From: Antiquaquibacter metalliresistens
Lineage (GTDB): Bacteria; Actinomycetota; Actinomycetes; Actinomycetales; Microbacteriaceae
Assembly (NCBI RefSeq): GCF_029211225.1
Contig: NZ_JARGEM010000003.1
Location: 310,001 to 374,000 of the forward strand
DNA: 64,000 bases
Reading direction: 5' to 3'
Shown here one piece after another: positions 34,722-44,371 of the stretch. A program made the translations under genes and the position numbers. Position 1 is the first letter of the stretch; the number at the start of each line of letters is the position of its first letter. Under the pieces are notes generated by a model that was not told where the DNA came from, searched no databases, and saw only the letters and a list, made by a program, of their open reading frames with translations.

Positions 34722-35438
34722 ATGGAGCGGCAACCTCAGGACATCGCGGTCGCGGTGTCGACCGTGATCTTCGCGCTGCGACCTCACCCCACCACCGGGC
34801 TCAGCGCGCCGTGGATCCCCGTCGTGCGCCGCATCACCCAGCCGTACCGCGAGCGCTGGGCCCTCCCGGGTGGCTGGGTGGGCACGACCGAGTCGCTCGA
34901 GGATGCCGCGGCCCGCAACCTGCTCGAGACCACCGCGCTGCAACCGACCTACCTCGAGCAGCTCTACGCGTTCGGCGAGGTGGACCGCACGCCGACCGGG
35001 AGGGTGATCTCGATCGTCTACTGGGCACTCGTGCGGCCCGAGCAGGCCGAACGCACCGCCGAGGGCGACAACGTGCGGTGGTATCCCGCCGATGACCTGC
35101 CCGAGCTCGCCTTCGACCACAACCTCATCGTCGAGTACGCCCTGTGGCGCCTGCGCACCAAGGTGGAGTACAGCCGGATCGCGCACGCCTTCCTGGGCGA
35201 GGAGTTCACACTCACCGAGCTGCGCCAGGTGTACGAGGCGGTGCTGCGCAAGCCGCTGGACCCGGCGAACTTCCGTCGGCAGGTCGAGTCCTCCGGCGCG
35301 GTCGTGCCCACCGAGACGAAGGTCGCGGGCGGGCGGCATCGACCGCCGCGGCTCTACCGCTACGACCACAGCATCCAACTCGTCGACAACGGCCCGCTCG
35401 GGCATGACACGGCAGGAGGCATCCGTGCCCTCGATTGA
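34722..35438 (+). CDS. nrtR: NrtR-type Nudix regulator of NAD synthesis
   Basis: A 238-residue protein combining a Nudix domain (about 8-140) with a C-terminal winged helix (about 150-225, including AHAFLGEEFTLTELRQVYEAVL). The Nudix box at 51-73 keeps G51, E57, R65, and E69 but reads RNLLETTAL where an active enzyme has REUxEExGU, so hydrolysis is probably lost. That is the expected state of NrtR, which senses ADP-ribose or related NAD breakdown products. Being first gene before nadA-nadB-nadC with a palindrome over its promoter fits autoregulation and control of the NAD operon. Overlaps nadA by 14 bases. Confidence 0.9.
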   Translation: MERQPQDIAVAVSTVIFALRPHPTTGLSAPWIPVVRRITQPYRERWALPGGWVGTTESLEDAAARNLLETTALQPTYLEQLYAFGEVDRTPTGRVISIVYWALVRPEQAERTAEGDNVRWYPADDLPELAFDHNLIVEYALWRLRTKVEYSRIAHAFLGEEFTLTELRQVYEAVLRKPLDPANFRRQVESSGAVVPTETKVAGGRHRPPRLYRYDHSIQLVDNGPLGHDTAGGIRALD

Positions 35439-36681
35439 CACCATCATCGCGAACGCGCCCGGCGCCACGTGCGCGCCCGAGCTGGCCGAGGGGCCGTGGG
35501 TCTTCGATCTCGCCGCCCCCGGCTACGGACCCGGCGCCTCGATGGGCGACGTGATCCCCACCGGCGCGCCCCGCCAGGGCGCCCTCCCCGTGGAGTATCA
35601 GCGCGCCACGAACGAGGAGCTGCACGAGCGCATCCGCGCGGCGAAGCGGATGCTCGGCGATCGCGTCGTGGTGCTCGGGCACTTCTATCAGCGCGACGAG
35701 GTGGTGCAGCACGCCGACTTCCTCGGCGACTCGTTCCAGCTCGCCAACGCCGCCCAGACCGTGCCCGATGCCGAGGCGATCGTGTTCTGCGGCGTGCACT
35801 TCATGGCCGAGACCGCGGACATCCTCGCTCGCGACGGCCAGAGCGTGATCCTGCCGAACCTGGCCGCCGGATGCTCGATGGCCGACATGGCCGACATCGA
35901 CTCGGTGGAGGAGGCGTGGGAGCAGCTGTCGGCGATCTACGGCACTGCGCCCGACGCCGACGGCAGGGTGCCGATCATCCCCGTCACGTACATGAACTCC
36001 TCGGCCGCGCTGAAGGGCTTCTGCGGCCGCAACGGCGGCATCGTGTGCACGAGTTCCAACGCCGCCACGGTGCTCGAGTGGGCATTCGAGCGCGGGCACC
36101 GCGTGCTGTTCTTCCCCGACCAGCACCTCGGGCGCAACACCGCGAAGGCGATGGGGGTTCCGCTCGAGCGGATGCCGCTGTGGAATCCGCGCAAGCCGCT
36201 CGGCGGCAATTCGGCCAGCGAGCTCGAGAACGCGCGCGTCGTGCTCTGGCACGGGTTCTGCAGCGTGCACAAGCGCTTCAGCGTCGACCAGATCGCGCGG
36301 GCGCGGGCCGAGCACCCCGGGGTGCGGGTGATCGTGCATCCGGAGTGCCCGATGGAGGTCGTGGATGCCGCGGACGAGGCGGGCTCCACCGACTACATCC
36401 GCAAGGCCGTCGCCGCGGCGGCCGAGCCCACGACCTTCGCGATCGGCACCGAGATCAACATGGTCAACCGGCTGGCCGCCGAGTTTCCGCAGCACGGGAT
36501 CTTCTGCCTCGACCCGGTGGTGTGCCCGTGCTCGACCATGTACCGCATCCACCCCGGATACCTGGCCTGGGTGCTCGAGGAACTCGTCGCCGGGCGCGTC
36601 ACGAACCGCATCTCGGTGCCGACGGAGGTCGCCTCCGACGCCCGGGTGGCCCTCGAGCGGATGCTGGCGGCCCGCCCATGA
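35425..36681 (+). CDS. nadA: Quinolinate synthase
   Basis: A 418-residue [4Fe-4S] enzyme condensing iminoaspartate with dihydroxyacetone phosphate to give quinolinate. Three-fold domain pattern with VVLGHFYQRDEVVQHADFLGDS, FCGVHFMAETADIL, LAAGCSMADM, VTYMNSSAALK, FFPDQHLGRNTA, HPECPMEVV and CPCSTMYRIHP; cysteines for the cluster are at the first, fifth and last kinds of segment. It is the long actinobacterial form with about 60 extra N-terminal residues. GTG at 35425 is chosen for its strong AGGAGG site, giving a 14-base overlap with nrtR. Confidence 0.96.
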   Translation: MPSIDTIIANAPGATCAPELAEGPWVFDLAAPGYGPGASMGDVIPTGAPRQGALPVEYQRATNEELHERIRAAKRMLGDRVVVLGHFYQRDEVVQHADFLGDSFQLANAAQTVPDAEAIVFCGVHFMAETADILARDGQSVILPNLAAGCSMADMADIDSVEEAWEQLSAIYGTAPDADGRVPIIPVTYMNSSAALKGFCGRNGGIVCTSSNAATVLEWAFERGHRVLFFPDQHLGRNTAKAMGVPLERMPLWNPRKPLGGNSASELENARVVLWHGFCSVHKRFSVDQIARARAEHPGVRVIVHPECPMEVVDAADEAGSTDYIRKAVAAAAEPTTFAIGTEINMVNRLAAEFPQHGIFCLDPVVCPCSTMYRIHPGYLAWVLEELVAGRVTNRISVPTEVASDARVALERMLAARP

Positions 36682-38216
36682 GGGTCGTCGTCGTCGGCAC
36701 CGGCATCGCCGGGCTGATCACCGCCTACCGAGCCAGCAGGCACCACGAGGTGGTGCTCGTCACCAAGGCGCAGCTGGCCGAGAGCAACACCCGCTACGCG
36801 CAGGGCGGCATCGCGGCGGCGCTGTTTCCTGACGACAGTGTCGCGGCGCACGTCGCGGACACGCTGCGCGCCGGCGCCGGCCTGTGCGATCCGGTGGCCG
36901 TCGAGGTGCTCTGCGGCGAGGGTCCACAGCGGGTCCGCGACCTGATCGCGCTCGGCGTGGAGTTCGATCGCACGGGCGGCGAGCTGGCGCGCGGGCACGA
37001 GGCGGCGCATTCGGCGCGCCGGGTCATCCATGCCCGCGGGGATGCCACGGGCCTCGAGATCGAGGTCGCGTTGCTGCGCGTCGTGCGCTCGCTGGCCGTG
37101 GAGGTGCACGAGCACACCGCGATGATCGACCTCGTGCTCGAGCAGGGCCGGGTCGTCGGAGTCGACGTGCTCGCCCGGGACGGCGGCCGCCGCATCCCCG
37201 CCGATGCCGTGGTGCTGGCCGGCGGCGGCGCCGGCCAGCTCTATCGCCACACCACCAACCCGGCGGTCACGACCGGAGACACGGTCGCGGCCGCCTGGCG
37301 CGCCGGAGCGGAGCTCGCCGACGTGGAGTTCGTGCAGTTCCACCCGACCGCCCTCGCGGTCGAGGGCAACCCGCTTGTCTCGGAGGCGGTGCGTGGCGAG
37401 GGCGCCGTGCTGCTCGACGAGCGGGGTCGGCGCTTCATGCGCGACCTGCACCCGGAGGCCGAACTCGCACCGCGCGACGTCGTCGCCCGCGGCATCGCCG
37501 CCGCGATGGCCCGCCAGGGCGGCAGGCCAGTGCTGCTCGACGCGACGGGACTCGGCGCAGCGCTGCTGGCCACGCGCTTTCCCGGCATCACCCGGGTGAC
37601 CGCCGCGCACGGCTTCGACTGGTCGCGCGACCCGGTGCCGGTGACCCCCGCCGCGCACTACTGGATGGGCGGCATCCGCACCGACATCTCGGGGCGCACC
37701 TCGCTTCCCGGTCTGTTCGCCGTGGGGGAGGCCGCCTGCACCGGTGTGCACGGCGCCAATCGTCTGGCCTCGAACTCGTTGCTCGAGTCGCTGGTGTTCG
37801 GATGGCGTGCCGCGGATGCGCTCGGCCTCGACGACGACCCGCTGCCGACGGGCCGACCGACCGTGCTGCGGCCGCTCGACCCGGTTCGCGATGGCGACGT
37901 GCCGTTCGAGCGGGCGCAGCTGCAGGAGCTGATGTGGCGTGAGGTCGGGCTCATCCGCACGGCGGATGGGCTGCGGGCGGCGGCGCGGACGCTTGCGCAG
38001 TGGCGGACGCCCGGTGACGACCACGCCACCGTCGAGCAGGCGGAGGACCGCAACCTCCTCGACCTCGCGAGGCTCATCGTCACCGCGGCCCTGCAACGGG
38101 AGGAGTCCAGGGGAGCGCACTCCCGCGCCGACTTCCCGGCGACGAACGGCGAGTCCGGGCGGTCCACCGCCTGGGTGCAGCCCGCGCACCGTCCCGTGCT
38201 GGAGGTGGCGCGATGA
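36678..38216 (+). CDS. nadB: L-aspartate oxidase
   Basis: A 512-residue FAD enzyme oxidising aspartate to iminoaspartate for NadA. It begins with the dinucleotide motif VVVVGTGIAGLITAYRA and shows TRYAQGGIAAA, the HxxAHSARRVIHARGDATG segment, EFVQFHPTAL, YWMGGIRTDISGRTSLPGLFAVGEAACTGVHGANRLASNSLLE, and the C-terminal helical domain. ATG at 36678 overlaps the nadA stop (ATGA). Slightly short of the E. coli enzyme, normal for actinobacteria. Confidence 0.96.
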   Translation: MRVVVVGTGIAGLITAYRASRHHEVVLVTKAQLAESNTRYAQGGIAAALFPDDSVAAHVADTLRAGAGLCDPVAVEVLCGEGPQRVRDLIALGVEFDRTGGELARGHEAAHSARRVIHARGDATGLEIEVALLRVVRSLAVEVHEHTAMIDLVLEQGRVVGVDVLARDGGRRIPADAVVLAGGGAGQLYRHTTNPAVTTGDTVAAAWRAGAELADVEFVQFHPTALAVEGNPLVSEAVRGEGAVLLDERGRRFMRDLHPEAELAPRDVVARGIAAAMARQGGRPVLLDATGLGAALLATRFPGITRVTAAHGFDWSRDPVPVTPAAHYWMGGIRTDISGRTSLPGLFAVGEAACTGVHGANRLASNSLLESLVFGWRAADALGLDDDPLPTGRPTVLRPLDPVRDGDVPFERAQLQELMWREVGLIRTADGLRAAARTLAQWRTPGDDHATVEQAEDRNLLDLARLIVTAALQREESRGAHSRADFPATNGESGRSTAWVQPAHRPVLEVAR

Positions 38217-39058
38217 ACGCCCAGACCGACGCGCTCATCCTCCGCGCGCTCGAGGAGGATGCTCCGTGGGGCGACATCACCTCGGAGGCGTTTCTGCCCG
38301 CCACCGCCCGCGCCGTGGCGACCCTCGTGCCGCGGGAGCCCGGCACGCTGAGCGGCATCGAGGTCGCCGCCCGGGTGTTCGCCCTCGTCAACGAGGAGAT
38401 CGTCGTCGAGCGGTTCGCGGAGGACGGCGACGTCTTCCGGGCCGGGACGGCGCTCGCGCGCATCACCGGCTCGGCGCGGTCGGTGCTGCGCGCCGAGCGG
38501 GTCGCTCTGAACCTCGCGCAACGGATGAGCGGCATCGCGACCCTCACCGCCCGCTACGTGGACGCCGTGCGCGGCACCGGCGCGCGCATCGTCGACACCC
38601 GCAAGACCACGCCCGGGCTGCGGATGCTCGAGCGCCAGGCCGTGCGCGACGGCGGCGGGCGCAATCACCGCTTCTCGCTCTCGGACGCGGTGCTGGCCAA
38701 GGACAACCATCTCGCGGTGCTCGCGGCTCAGGGCATCCCGATCGACGAGGCGATTCGCACGGCGCGCGCCCACATCGGCCACACCGCACACCTCGAGGTG
38801 GAGGTCGACCGGCCGGAGCAGATCGAGCAGGTGGTCTCGGCGGGCGTCGACACGATCATGCTCGACAACTTCACCCTCGATGAACTGCGCGAGGGAGTGC
38901 GCATCGTGGCCGGCCGCGCGCTCGTGGAGGCCAGCGGGGGTGTGAACCTCGACACGGTCGCGGCGATCGCGGCGACGGGCGTCGACGTCATCTCCGTCGG
39001 GGCGCTCACCCACAGCGCGCGCGCCCTCGACCTCGGCCTCGACATCGAGGTCGCGTGA
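38213..39058 (+). CDS. nadC: Nicotinate-nucleotide diphosphorylase (carboxylating)
   Basis: A 281-residue quinolinate phosphoribosyltransferase, converting quinolinate and PRPP to nicotinate mononucleotide. Segments LNLAQRMSGIATLTARYVDAV, IVDTRKTTPGLRMLERQAVRDGGGRNHRFSLSDAVLAKDNHL, IMLDNF and ISVGALTHSARALDLGLDI are diagnostic. ATG at 38213 overlaps the nadB stop (ATGA). Its product feeds the common NAD pathway encoded elsewhere. Confidence 0.96.
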   Translation: MNAQTDALILRALEEDAPWGDITSEAFLPATARAVATLVPREPGTLSGIEVAARVFALVNEEIVVERFAEDGDVFRAGTALARITGSARSVLRAERVALNLAQRMSGIATLTARYVDAVRGTGARIVDTRKTTPGLRMLERQAVRDGGGRNHRFSLSDAVLAKDNHLAVLAAQGIPIDEAIRTARAHIGHTAHLEVEVDRPEQIEQVVSAGVDTIMLDNFTLDELREGVRIVAGRALVEASGGVNLDTVAAIAATGVDVISVGALTHSARALDLGLDIEVA

Positions 39059-40182
39059 TCTACCTCGATGCGGCCGCGACCACCCCCGTGCGTCGTGAGG
39101 TGCTCGAGGCCATGTGGCCCCATCTGACGGGGGAGTTCGGCAATCCTTCGAGCAGCCACGAGCTCGGCGAATCGGCGGCGGCGGCGCTGGCGGCCGCACG
39201 CACCGCGGTCGCCGCGCGATTCGGGTGCCGCCCCTCCGAGGTGGTGTTCACCTCGGGCGGCACCGAGGCGGACAATCTCGCCATCAAGGGGATCGCGCTC
39301 GCCGTCCCGCGCGGCCGGCACCTCGTGGTGAGCGCGATCGAGCACGAGGCCGTGCTCGCCTCCTGCGACTACCTCGCGCGTCATCACGGCTTCGAGGTCA
39401 CCGTGGTGCCCGTCGACCGGGAGGGGCTGGTGGATGCCGCACAGCTAGCCTCGTCGCTGCGCCCCGACACCACCCTCGTCAGCATCATGCTCGCCAACAA
39501 CGAGGTGGGCACGATCCAACCGGTCGCCGAGCTCGCCCGCCTCGCCCGAGCGGTCGGAGCGCGCTTCCACACCGACGCCGTGCAGGCGGCGGGCTCGATC
39601 GAGGTGAACCTCGGCGCGCTCGGCGTGGACGCGCTGAGCGTGTCGGCGCACAAGCTCGGCGCGCCCAAGGGCATCGGCGCGCTGCTGCTGCGCTCCGGGG
39701 TGCCGGTCGAGCCGCTCATGCACGGCGGTGGGCAGGAGCGGGGGCGACGCTCGGGCACGGAGAACGTCGCCGGGGCGGTCGGGTTCGCCGCGGCGCTCGC
39801 ATCGGCGCGCCCGTCGGCATCCGTGGAACTGCGTGACGCGTTCATCCGGCAGGTGCTCGAGGCGGTGCCGGGGACCCTGCTCACCGGCTCCGACCGGCAG
39901 CGACTGCCGGGGCACGCGTCGTTCTGCTTCCCGGGCACGAGCGGGGAGGCAATCCTGCTCGAACTCGGGCGTCGCTCGATCGTGTGCTCCTCGGGGTCGG
40001 CCTGCGCCGCGGGCAGCGACGAGCCCTCCCCGGTGCTGCTGGCGATGGGCTACGCGCCGGAGGTGGCTCAGACCGCGGTGCGGTTCAGCTGGGATGCCGA
40101 CACCACGCCCGAGCAATTGCGCGACGTCGTACGGGCCCTCGTCGAGTCCCACGCCGCCGTACGCGGGATCGGCGTGCGCTGA
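39055..40182 (+). CDS. Cysteine desulfurase (NifS-like)
   Basis: A 375-residue PLP enzyme releasing sulfur from cysteine. Motifs: YLDAAATTPVRREVL, FTSGGTEADNLAIKG, the PLP lysine in SVSAHKLGAPKGIGAL, RSGTENVAGAVGFA, and the catalytic-cysteine loop VCSSGSACAAGSDEPS. GTG at 39055 overlaps the nadC stop. Its place as fifth gene of a NAD operon suggests a dedicated role in building the NadA iron-sulfur cluster, like the NadS genes of other bacteria; this is inferred from context. Confidence 0.9.
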   Translation: MIYLDAAATTPVRREVLEAMWPHLTGEFGNPSSSHELGESAAAALAAARTAVAARFGCRPSEVVFTSGGTEADNLAIKGIALAVPRGRHLVVSAIEHEAVLASCDYLARHHGFEVTVVPVDREGLVDAAQLASSLRPDTTLVSIMLANNEVGTIQPVAELARLARAVGARFHTDAVQAAGSIEVNLGALGVDALSVSAHKLGAPKGIGALLLRSGVPVEPLMHGGGQERGRRSGTENVAGAVGFAAALASARPSASVELRDAFIRQVLEAVPGTLLTGSDRQRLPGHASFCFPGTSGEAILLELGRRSIVCSSGSACAAGSDEPSPVLLAMGYAPEVAQTAVRFSWDADTTPEQLRDVVRALVESHAAVRGIGVR

Positions 40183-40195
40183 CTAGGCTTTGCGG

Positions 40196-41242
40196 ATGCC
40201 CACCACCACTGTCATCCGGGCCGGGATCATCGGGTTCGGATTGTCCGGTCGCGTCTTCCACGCGCCGTTCCTGGCGACCAACCCCGCCTTCCGCATCGAC
40301 CTGATCGCCACGAGCGATCCGCAGCGGGCCGCCGACGCGGCCGCGCAGCATCCCGGCGCCACGATCGTCGGAACCCCGCAGGAGCTGCTCGCCCGCGCCG
40401 ACGAACTCGACCTCGTGGTGCTCGCCTCACCGGCGCACACGCATCTCGAGCAGGGCCTCGCCGCGCTCGAGGCCGGTGCGCACCTGGTGATCGACAAGCC
40501 GTTCGTGCCGACCGTGCTCGACGCCAAGAAGCTCATCGCGAAGGCGGAGGAGCGTGGGCGGCTTCTGGCGGTGTTCCAGAACCGGCGGTGGGACGGCGAC
40601 TTCCTCACGGTGCGCCGGCTGGTCGAGGAGGGGTGGCTCGGCGACGTCCACCGCTTCGAGTCCACCTTCGAGCGCTGGTCGGGGCCGGCGCAGGATCGCT
40701 GGCAGGACACGACGACCGTCGCGCAGGGTGCCGGGATCGTCTACGACCTCGGCAGCCACCTCGTCGACCAGGCGCTGCAGCTCTTCGGCCCCGCCGAACT
40801 CGACCAGGCCGAGGTGCGCACCGTGCGACCGGGGTCGATGAGCGACGACGACGCGTTCATCTCGCTGCTGCACGCCAGCGGGGTGCGCTCGCACGTGACC
40901 GTCAGCCGCGTGGCCGGCCAGAGCGGACCGCGCATGCGCGTGCTCGGCTCCGAGTCGGCGTACACGGTCTCCGGGCTGGACAATCAGGAGCCCTTCCTTC
41001 GCGAGGGGCGCTGGCCCGGTTCGCAGGGCTACGGCGTCACTGCGCAATCGGAGTGGGGCCGGCTCGGCCTGGGCGAGGCGCTCGAGCCCGTGCCCACGGA
41101 GGCGGGGGACTACCCGGCCTTCTACGCGGGAGTCGCGGCGAGCATCCTCGAGGGTGCGCCGTCGCCGGTCGACCCGAAGGAGGCGCTCGAGGTCGTGCGC
41201 ATCCTGGAGCGCGCGCACGCGCTCAGCCAAGCGATGTCATAG
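40196..41242 (+). CDS. Gfo/Idh/MocA-family oxidoreductase
   Basis: A 348-residue NAD(P)-dependent sugar or polyol dehydrogenase-like protein. Rossmann motif AGIIGFGLSGRVFHAPFL near the start; EAGAHLVIDKPF with the family EKP-type motif altered to DKP; a C-terminal beta domain with YDLGSHLVDQAL. ATG at 40196 is used because TAGGCT (40184-40189) ends six bases upstream. Substrate unknown. It lies 13 bases after the cysteine desulfurase but has its own promoter-like element, so it may be separate from the NAD operon. Confidence 0.87.
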   Translation: MPTTTVIRAGIIGFGLSGRVFHAPFLATNPAFRIDLIATSDPQRAADAAAQHPGATIVGTPQELLARADELDLVVLASPAHTHLEQGLAALEAGAHLVIDKPFVPTVLDAKKLIAKAEERGRLLAVFQNRRWDGDFLTVRRLVEEGWLGDVHRFESTFERWSGPAQDRWQDTTTVAQGAGIVYDLGSHLVDQALQLFGPAELDQAEVRTVRPGSMSDDDAFISLLHASGVRSHVTVSRVAGQSGPRMRVLGSESAYTVSGLDNQEPFLREGRWPGSQGYGVTAQSEWGRLGLGEALEPVPTEAGDYPAFYAGVAASILEGAPSPVDPKEALEVVRILERAHALSQAMS

Positions 41243-41267
41243 CCCCACGATGTCTCCACATCGGGGG
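41243..41267 (+). terminator. Terminator after the Gfo/Idh gene
   Basis: CCCC-a-CGATGT pairs with ACATCG-GGGG around a CTCC loop (10 bp with one bulged A), starting immediately after the stop codon. Confidence 0.75.
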
Positions 41268-41686
41268 GCAGCGGGGTGAACGGGCGGATGAGCGCCGCCG
41301 ATTCGGTCGGCGATCGTCGCGGCATCTGGTTCCATGGCCACGGCGCCGACCTCGGGAGTGCCGACACGCCGGACCGCCGGTGCGCAATGTCCCCCACATC
41401 TCGCGCCCGGTTCATCGGTCGCAGTATCCCGGTGGGGTCAGGTCGAGTCCGCGGTCGGCGCCCCGCACCAAGGGGCGGGCCCCACCCGATGGGGCCCGCT
41501 TCCGCTGGCCCCCGATCGAGTCGCACTCAAATACGTCACAGGGTTTCGCACAGCGGGTGATGGAGCGGATGAGCCCGCTTCGGTTTAGGGGTACAAGCGG
41601 CGCGGCTTGTGCAGAGTCGCCGACATGATGAGTGGCACCCACTTAGCGTAGTAATGCCCGAAGCGATATCGCGGAGTCGCCACTAC
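41268..41686. other. Intergenic region before the MalT-like regulator
   Basis: About 420 bases with no supported gene. A second terminator-like hairpin (10-bp perfect stem, 41475-41484 with 41490-41499) lies 200 bases past the first, and a 6-bp stem is at 41593-41610. TAGCGT (41644-41649) is a likely -10 element, and a 10-base palindrome GCGATATCGC (41663-41672) would fall in the 5' leader of the next gene. A small transcript between the two terminator-like hairpins is possible. Confidence 0.5.
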
Positions 41687-44308
41687 ATGTCCTTAGGACG
41701 CAACCACAGTACGGCCGGGGGGACGCACTGGGGCATTCCCCCGGTCGGTCCGCGGCTCGTAGTGCCCGCGCGCGCGGCACAGGAACTGGATCGCTGGATC
41801 GCCTCGACCGAGACCATGCTGCGCGTCTGCGCCCCCCGCGGGTGGGGCAAGACCAGCGCCGTCGCGGCGTGGCTCACCGAACGCGCGGGACCGGAGCCCG
41901 TGGTCTGGGTCGGGGGGAGCCTGCTCTTCCGCAACTGGGGCCAGGTCATGCTCGCGTTCGCCGACGGCATGCACGATCTCGGGCTGATCGACGCCACGAC
42001 GCGGCAATCGATCACCGACACGAGCCAGCTCTACGTCGCCCTGCAGCGCCTGGAGGCACCGATCATCCTCGTCATCGACGGCGTCGACGAGCTCACCCCG
42101 TCTGCCCAGCTCGAGGTGATCCAGCGGGAGGCCGCGCGGTTCCCGATGCTGCGGCTCATCGGGATCGGATCCGGCGGAGCCCAGGCGCACACCTCGGACG
42201 ACCTGAGCGTGCCCCCCGCGTGCATCGGGCGGAGGGAACTGGCCTGGACGGATCGGGATGCCCGTGCCGTGCTCGGCGACCTCGCGCTGGCCTCGGTGCC
42301 GCGCATGCGCATGGATGACCTCATCCGGGTCTCCGGTGGGCACCCGGCCGCGATCATGCACTACTTCCGCCGAGGGTTCGACGACGAGCACTCCGCCTCG
42401 CCGGGGGGCTGGAGATCGCGCTATCTGCTGGAGCGCGTGTCGCAGGCGCGCGATCCGGGCGGCGCGCGGCGCACGATGCTCGCGCTCGCGCAGTTCATGT
42501 CACTCCCCGAGCGCTGGCTGCACCTGCTCGGGGTGCCGGAGGCCTCGCGACTGCTGCCCTGGTTGCTCTGCGAGGGCCTCATCGAGCGATCCGTCGCGAA
42601 CGGCCTCGAGATCGTACGCCTGAGCCGCGAGGACCGTCTCGCGCTCGCCGCCGTCGAGCCACCGGCGGGCTCCGCGGTGAGAGCCATGCACGCACGGGCC
42701 GCCGAGGTCTTCTCGACGCTCGGTCTTCGGGCCGAGACGGTGCACCACCTCGCGACGGCAGGGCGACTGCGCGAGGCCATCGAGCTGATGAAGGCCCCGC
42801 CGCGCCGGGGCGAACGCACGCCGGCGCTCTACGACCTGCGCGACGCCGTCGCGGCCATACCGGTCTCCGAGCTCGCCTCCGATCCGCACGTGCACGCGAT
42901 CGCGGTGGTCCTGGCGCACGTACCGCCGGTGACAGATCCCCGCGAACGGGCCGGGCTCGAGACATCGCTGCTGGCCATCCCGCGGGATCGGGTCGGGGCG
43001 CTGCCGCCGGAGTCCCGTGCCTACGTGGCCGCCGCCGCCGTCACGGTGCTCAACGGGCGCGGGCGGTACTCGGAGGCCCGGAGATTCGGCGGCGCGCTCG
43101 CGGCGGAGCTGCAGGCGATGCCGTGGCCCGAACTGCGCACGATCCGCCGTGCCGCGGCGGTGCTCTGGGTGGCACAGGCGGAGGCCGAGCTGTCGAGCGG
43201 CCACGTGCGACCCGCGGCCGCGCTCGCGCAAGCGAGTCTCTCCGCGACCGACGACCCGGGGATGGGGTTCGTGGAGCTGCACGCGGCGGCGGTCGCCGCG
43301 GCATCCGCTGCGATCGAGGGCGACTTCGGGCACGCCTCGGCCCTCATCGATCGCGCAGAGACGAATCAGCGCCGGGGCGGCTGGCCCTTCTCGACGAAGC
43401 TGCGCATCCTGGGGTTCGCGCGGGTGCTCGTCGCCAGCGGCGAAGTGGATCCGGCGGCCATGCGCTCCGCAGCCGAGTCGTTCGGTGATCGCCGCGACCG
43501 CGCCGACGGATGGTGGACGGTCGCGCACGTGGCACGGGCGTACGCGCATCTGTTCGACCGACAACCGGTGCGGGCGCTCGCCGAAGCCCGGGCGGTCGGC
43601 CGATTCGTGGGCGCCGCCGGCGTCCCGCACATCGTGCGGGGACTCATCGCCGCCGCGATGGTCGACGCGCTCAACCTGCTCGGCCGGCCGGGCGCCGCGA
43701 TGACCGTGCTCGACGACGTGGAGGAGACCGCGGAGCACGCATTCTGTCAGGGTGCGCGACGCGCGACCTCCGCGCTGCTGCTCGGCGATGCCCGCCGCGC
43801 GCTCTCGGTCACCGACGACTGCATGGCGCTGGGGGCGAAGCACGTGACGCGCACCCTGGTGCCCGTGCTGCTGCGTCGCGCCATCGCGCAGGATCAGCTC
43901 GGCATGACCAGGGCCGCCGACGTCACCTTCGCCGACTCCCTTGCCCACCTGCTCGCGATGCCGAGCCGCGCACCTTTCCTGAACCTGCACTCCGAACGGC
44001 TGGACCCGCTGTGGCACCGGCTCGAGCGCGACAACCCCGCACTGGCCGAGGTGACGCAGCGTTTCCGCGCCGTGCCGGAGTCGGTGCCGACGACGCAGCC
44101 CGTTCCGGTCGCGTTGTCGCCGCGTGAGGTGGAGATCGTGTCGATGCTGCGCACGGGGGAGACGATCGCCGAGATCGCGGACCGTCTCTTCCTCTCGTCC
44201 AACACGGTCAAGTCGCACGTGCGCAGCATCTACCGCAAGCTCGACGCGGGCAATCGCCGCGAGGCGCTCGACGCGGCCGACGCCCTCGGCATCGGTCGCG
44301 GGCGCTGA
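41687..44308 (+). CDS. MalT-like LuxR-family regulator
   Basis: An 873-residue regulator with an N-terminal STAND-type ATPase: P-loop [10 protein letters not shown] at 48-57 (the APxGxGKT form seen in MalT), Walker [12 protein letters not shown]. The central region is helical and TPR-like. A C-terminal LuxR helix-turn-helix reads [46 protein letters not shown] at 41687 is preferred, with GGAG 10 bases upstream and a -10 element at 41644; ATG at 41654 in the same frame is the alternative. No sugar or other obvious target genes adjoin, so the inducer is unknown. Confidence 0.85.
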   Translation: MSLGRNHSTAGGTHWGIPPVGPRLVVPARAAQELDRWIASTETMLRVCAPRGWGKTSAVAAWLTERAGPEPVVWVGGSLLFRNWGQVMLAFADGMHDLGLIDATTRQSITDTSQLYVALQRLEAPIILVIDGVDELTPSAQLEVIQREAARFPMLRLIGIGSGGAQAHTSDDLSVPPACIGRRELAWTDRDARAVLGDLALASVPRMRMDDLIRVSGGHPAAIMHYFRRGFDDEHSASPGGWRSRYLLERVSQARDPGGARRTMLALAQFMSLPERWLHLLGVPEASRLLPWLLCEGLIERSVANGLEIVRLSREDRLALAAVEPPAGSAVRAMHARAAEVFSTLGLRAETVHHLATAGRLREAIELMKAPPRRGERTPALYDLRDAVAAIPVSELASDPHVHAIAVVLAHVPPVTDPRERAGLETSLLAIPRDRVGALPPESRAYVAAAAVTVLNGRGRYSEARRFGGALAAELQAMPWPELRTIRRAAAVLWVAQAEAELSSGHVRPAAALAQASLSATDDPGMGFVELHAAAVAAASAAIEGDFGHASALIDRAETNQRRGGWPFSTKLRILGFARVLVASGEVDPAAMRSAAESFGDRRDRADGWWTVAHVARAYAHLFDRQPVRALAEARAVGRFVGAAGVPHIVRGLIAAAMVDALNLLGRPGAAMTVLDDVEETAEHAFCQGARRATSALLLGDARRALSVTDDCMALGAKHVTRTLVPVLLRRAIAQDQLGMTRAADVTFADSLAHLLAMPSRAPFLNLHSERLDPLWHRLERDNPALAEVTQRFRAVPESVPTTQPVPVALSPREVEIVSMLRTGETIAEIADRLFLSSNTVKSHVRSIYRKLDAGNRREALDAADALGIGRGR

Positions 44309-44371
44309 GCCGGTCCAGGGCTACCCGATCGGCACCTTGTCCGTCGCGGACGCGGGGTGGATGCTGGGGCC

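Noticed and set aside
34722-35438. Plain Nudix hydrolase annotation
   Set aside because: The Nudix box has lost key acidic residues and the protein has a winged-helix end, upstream of nadABC; a regulator is the better call.
42500-44218. 572-codon minus-strand frame opposite the MalT-like regulator
   Set aside because: Composition is Arg/Gly/His-rich without motifs, and the plus-strand frame has an ATPase P-loop and LuxR helix-turn-helix.
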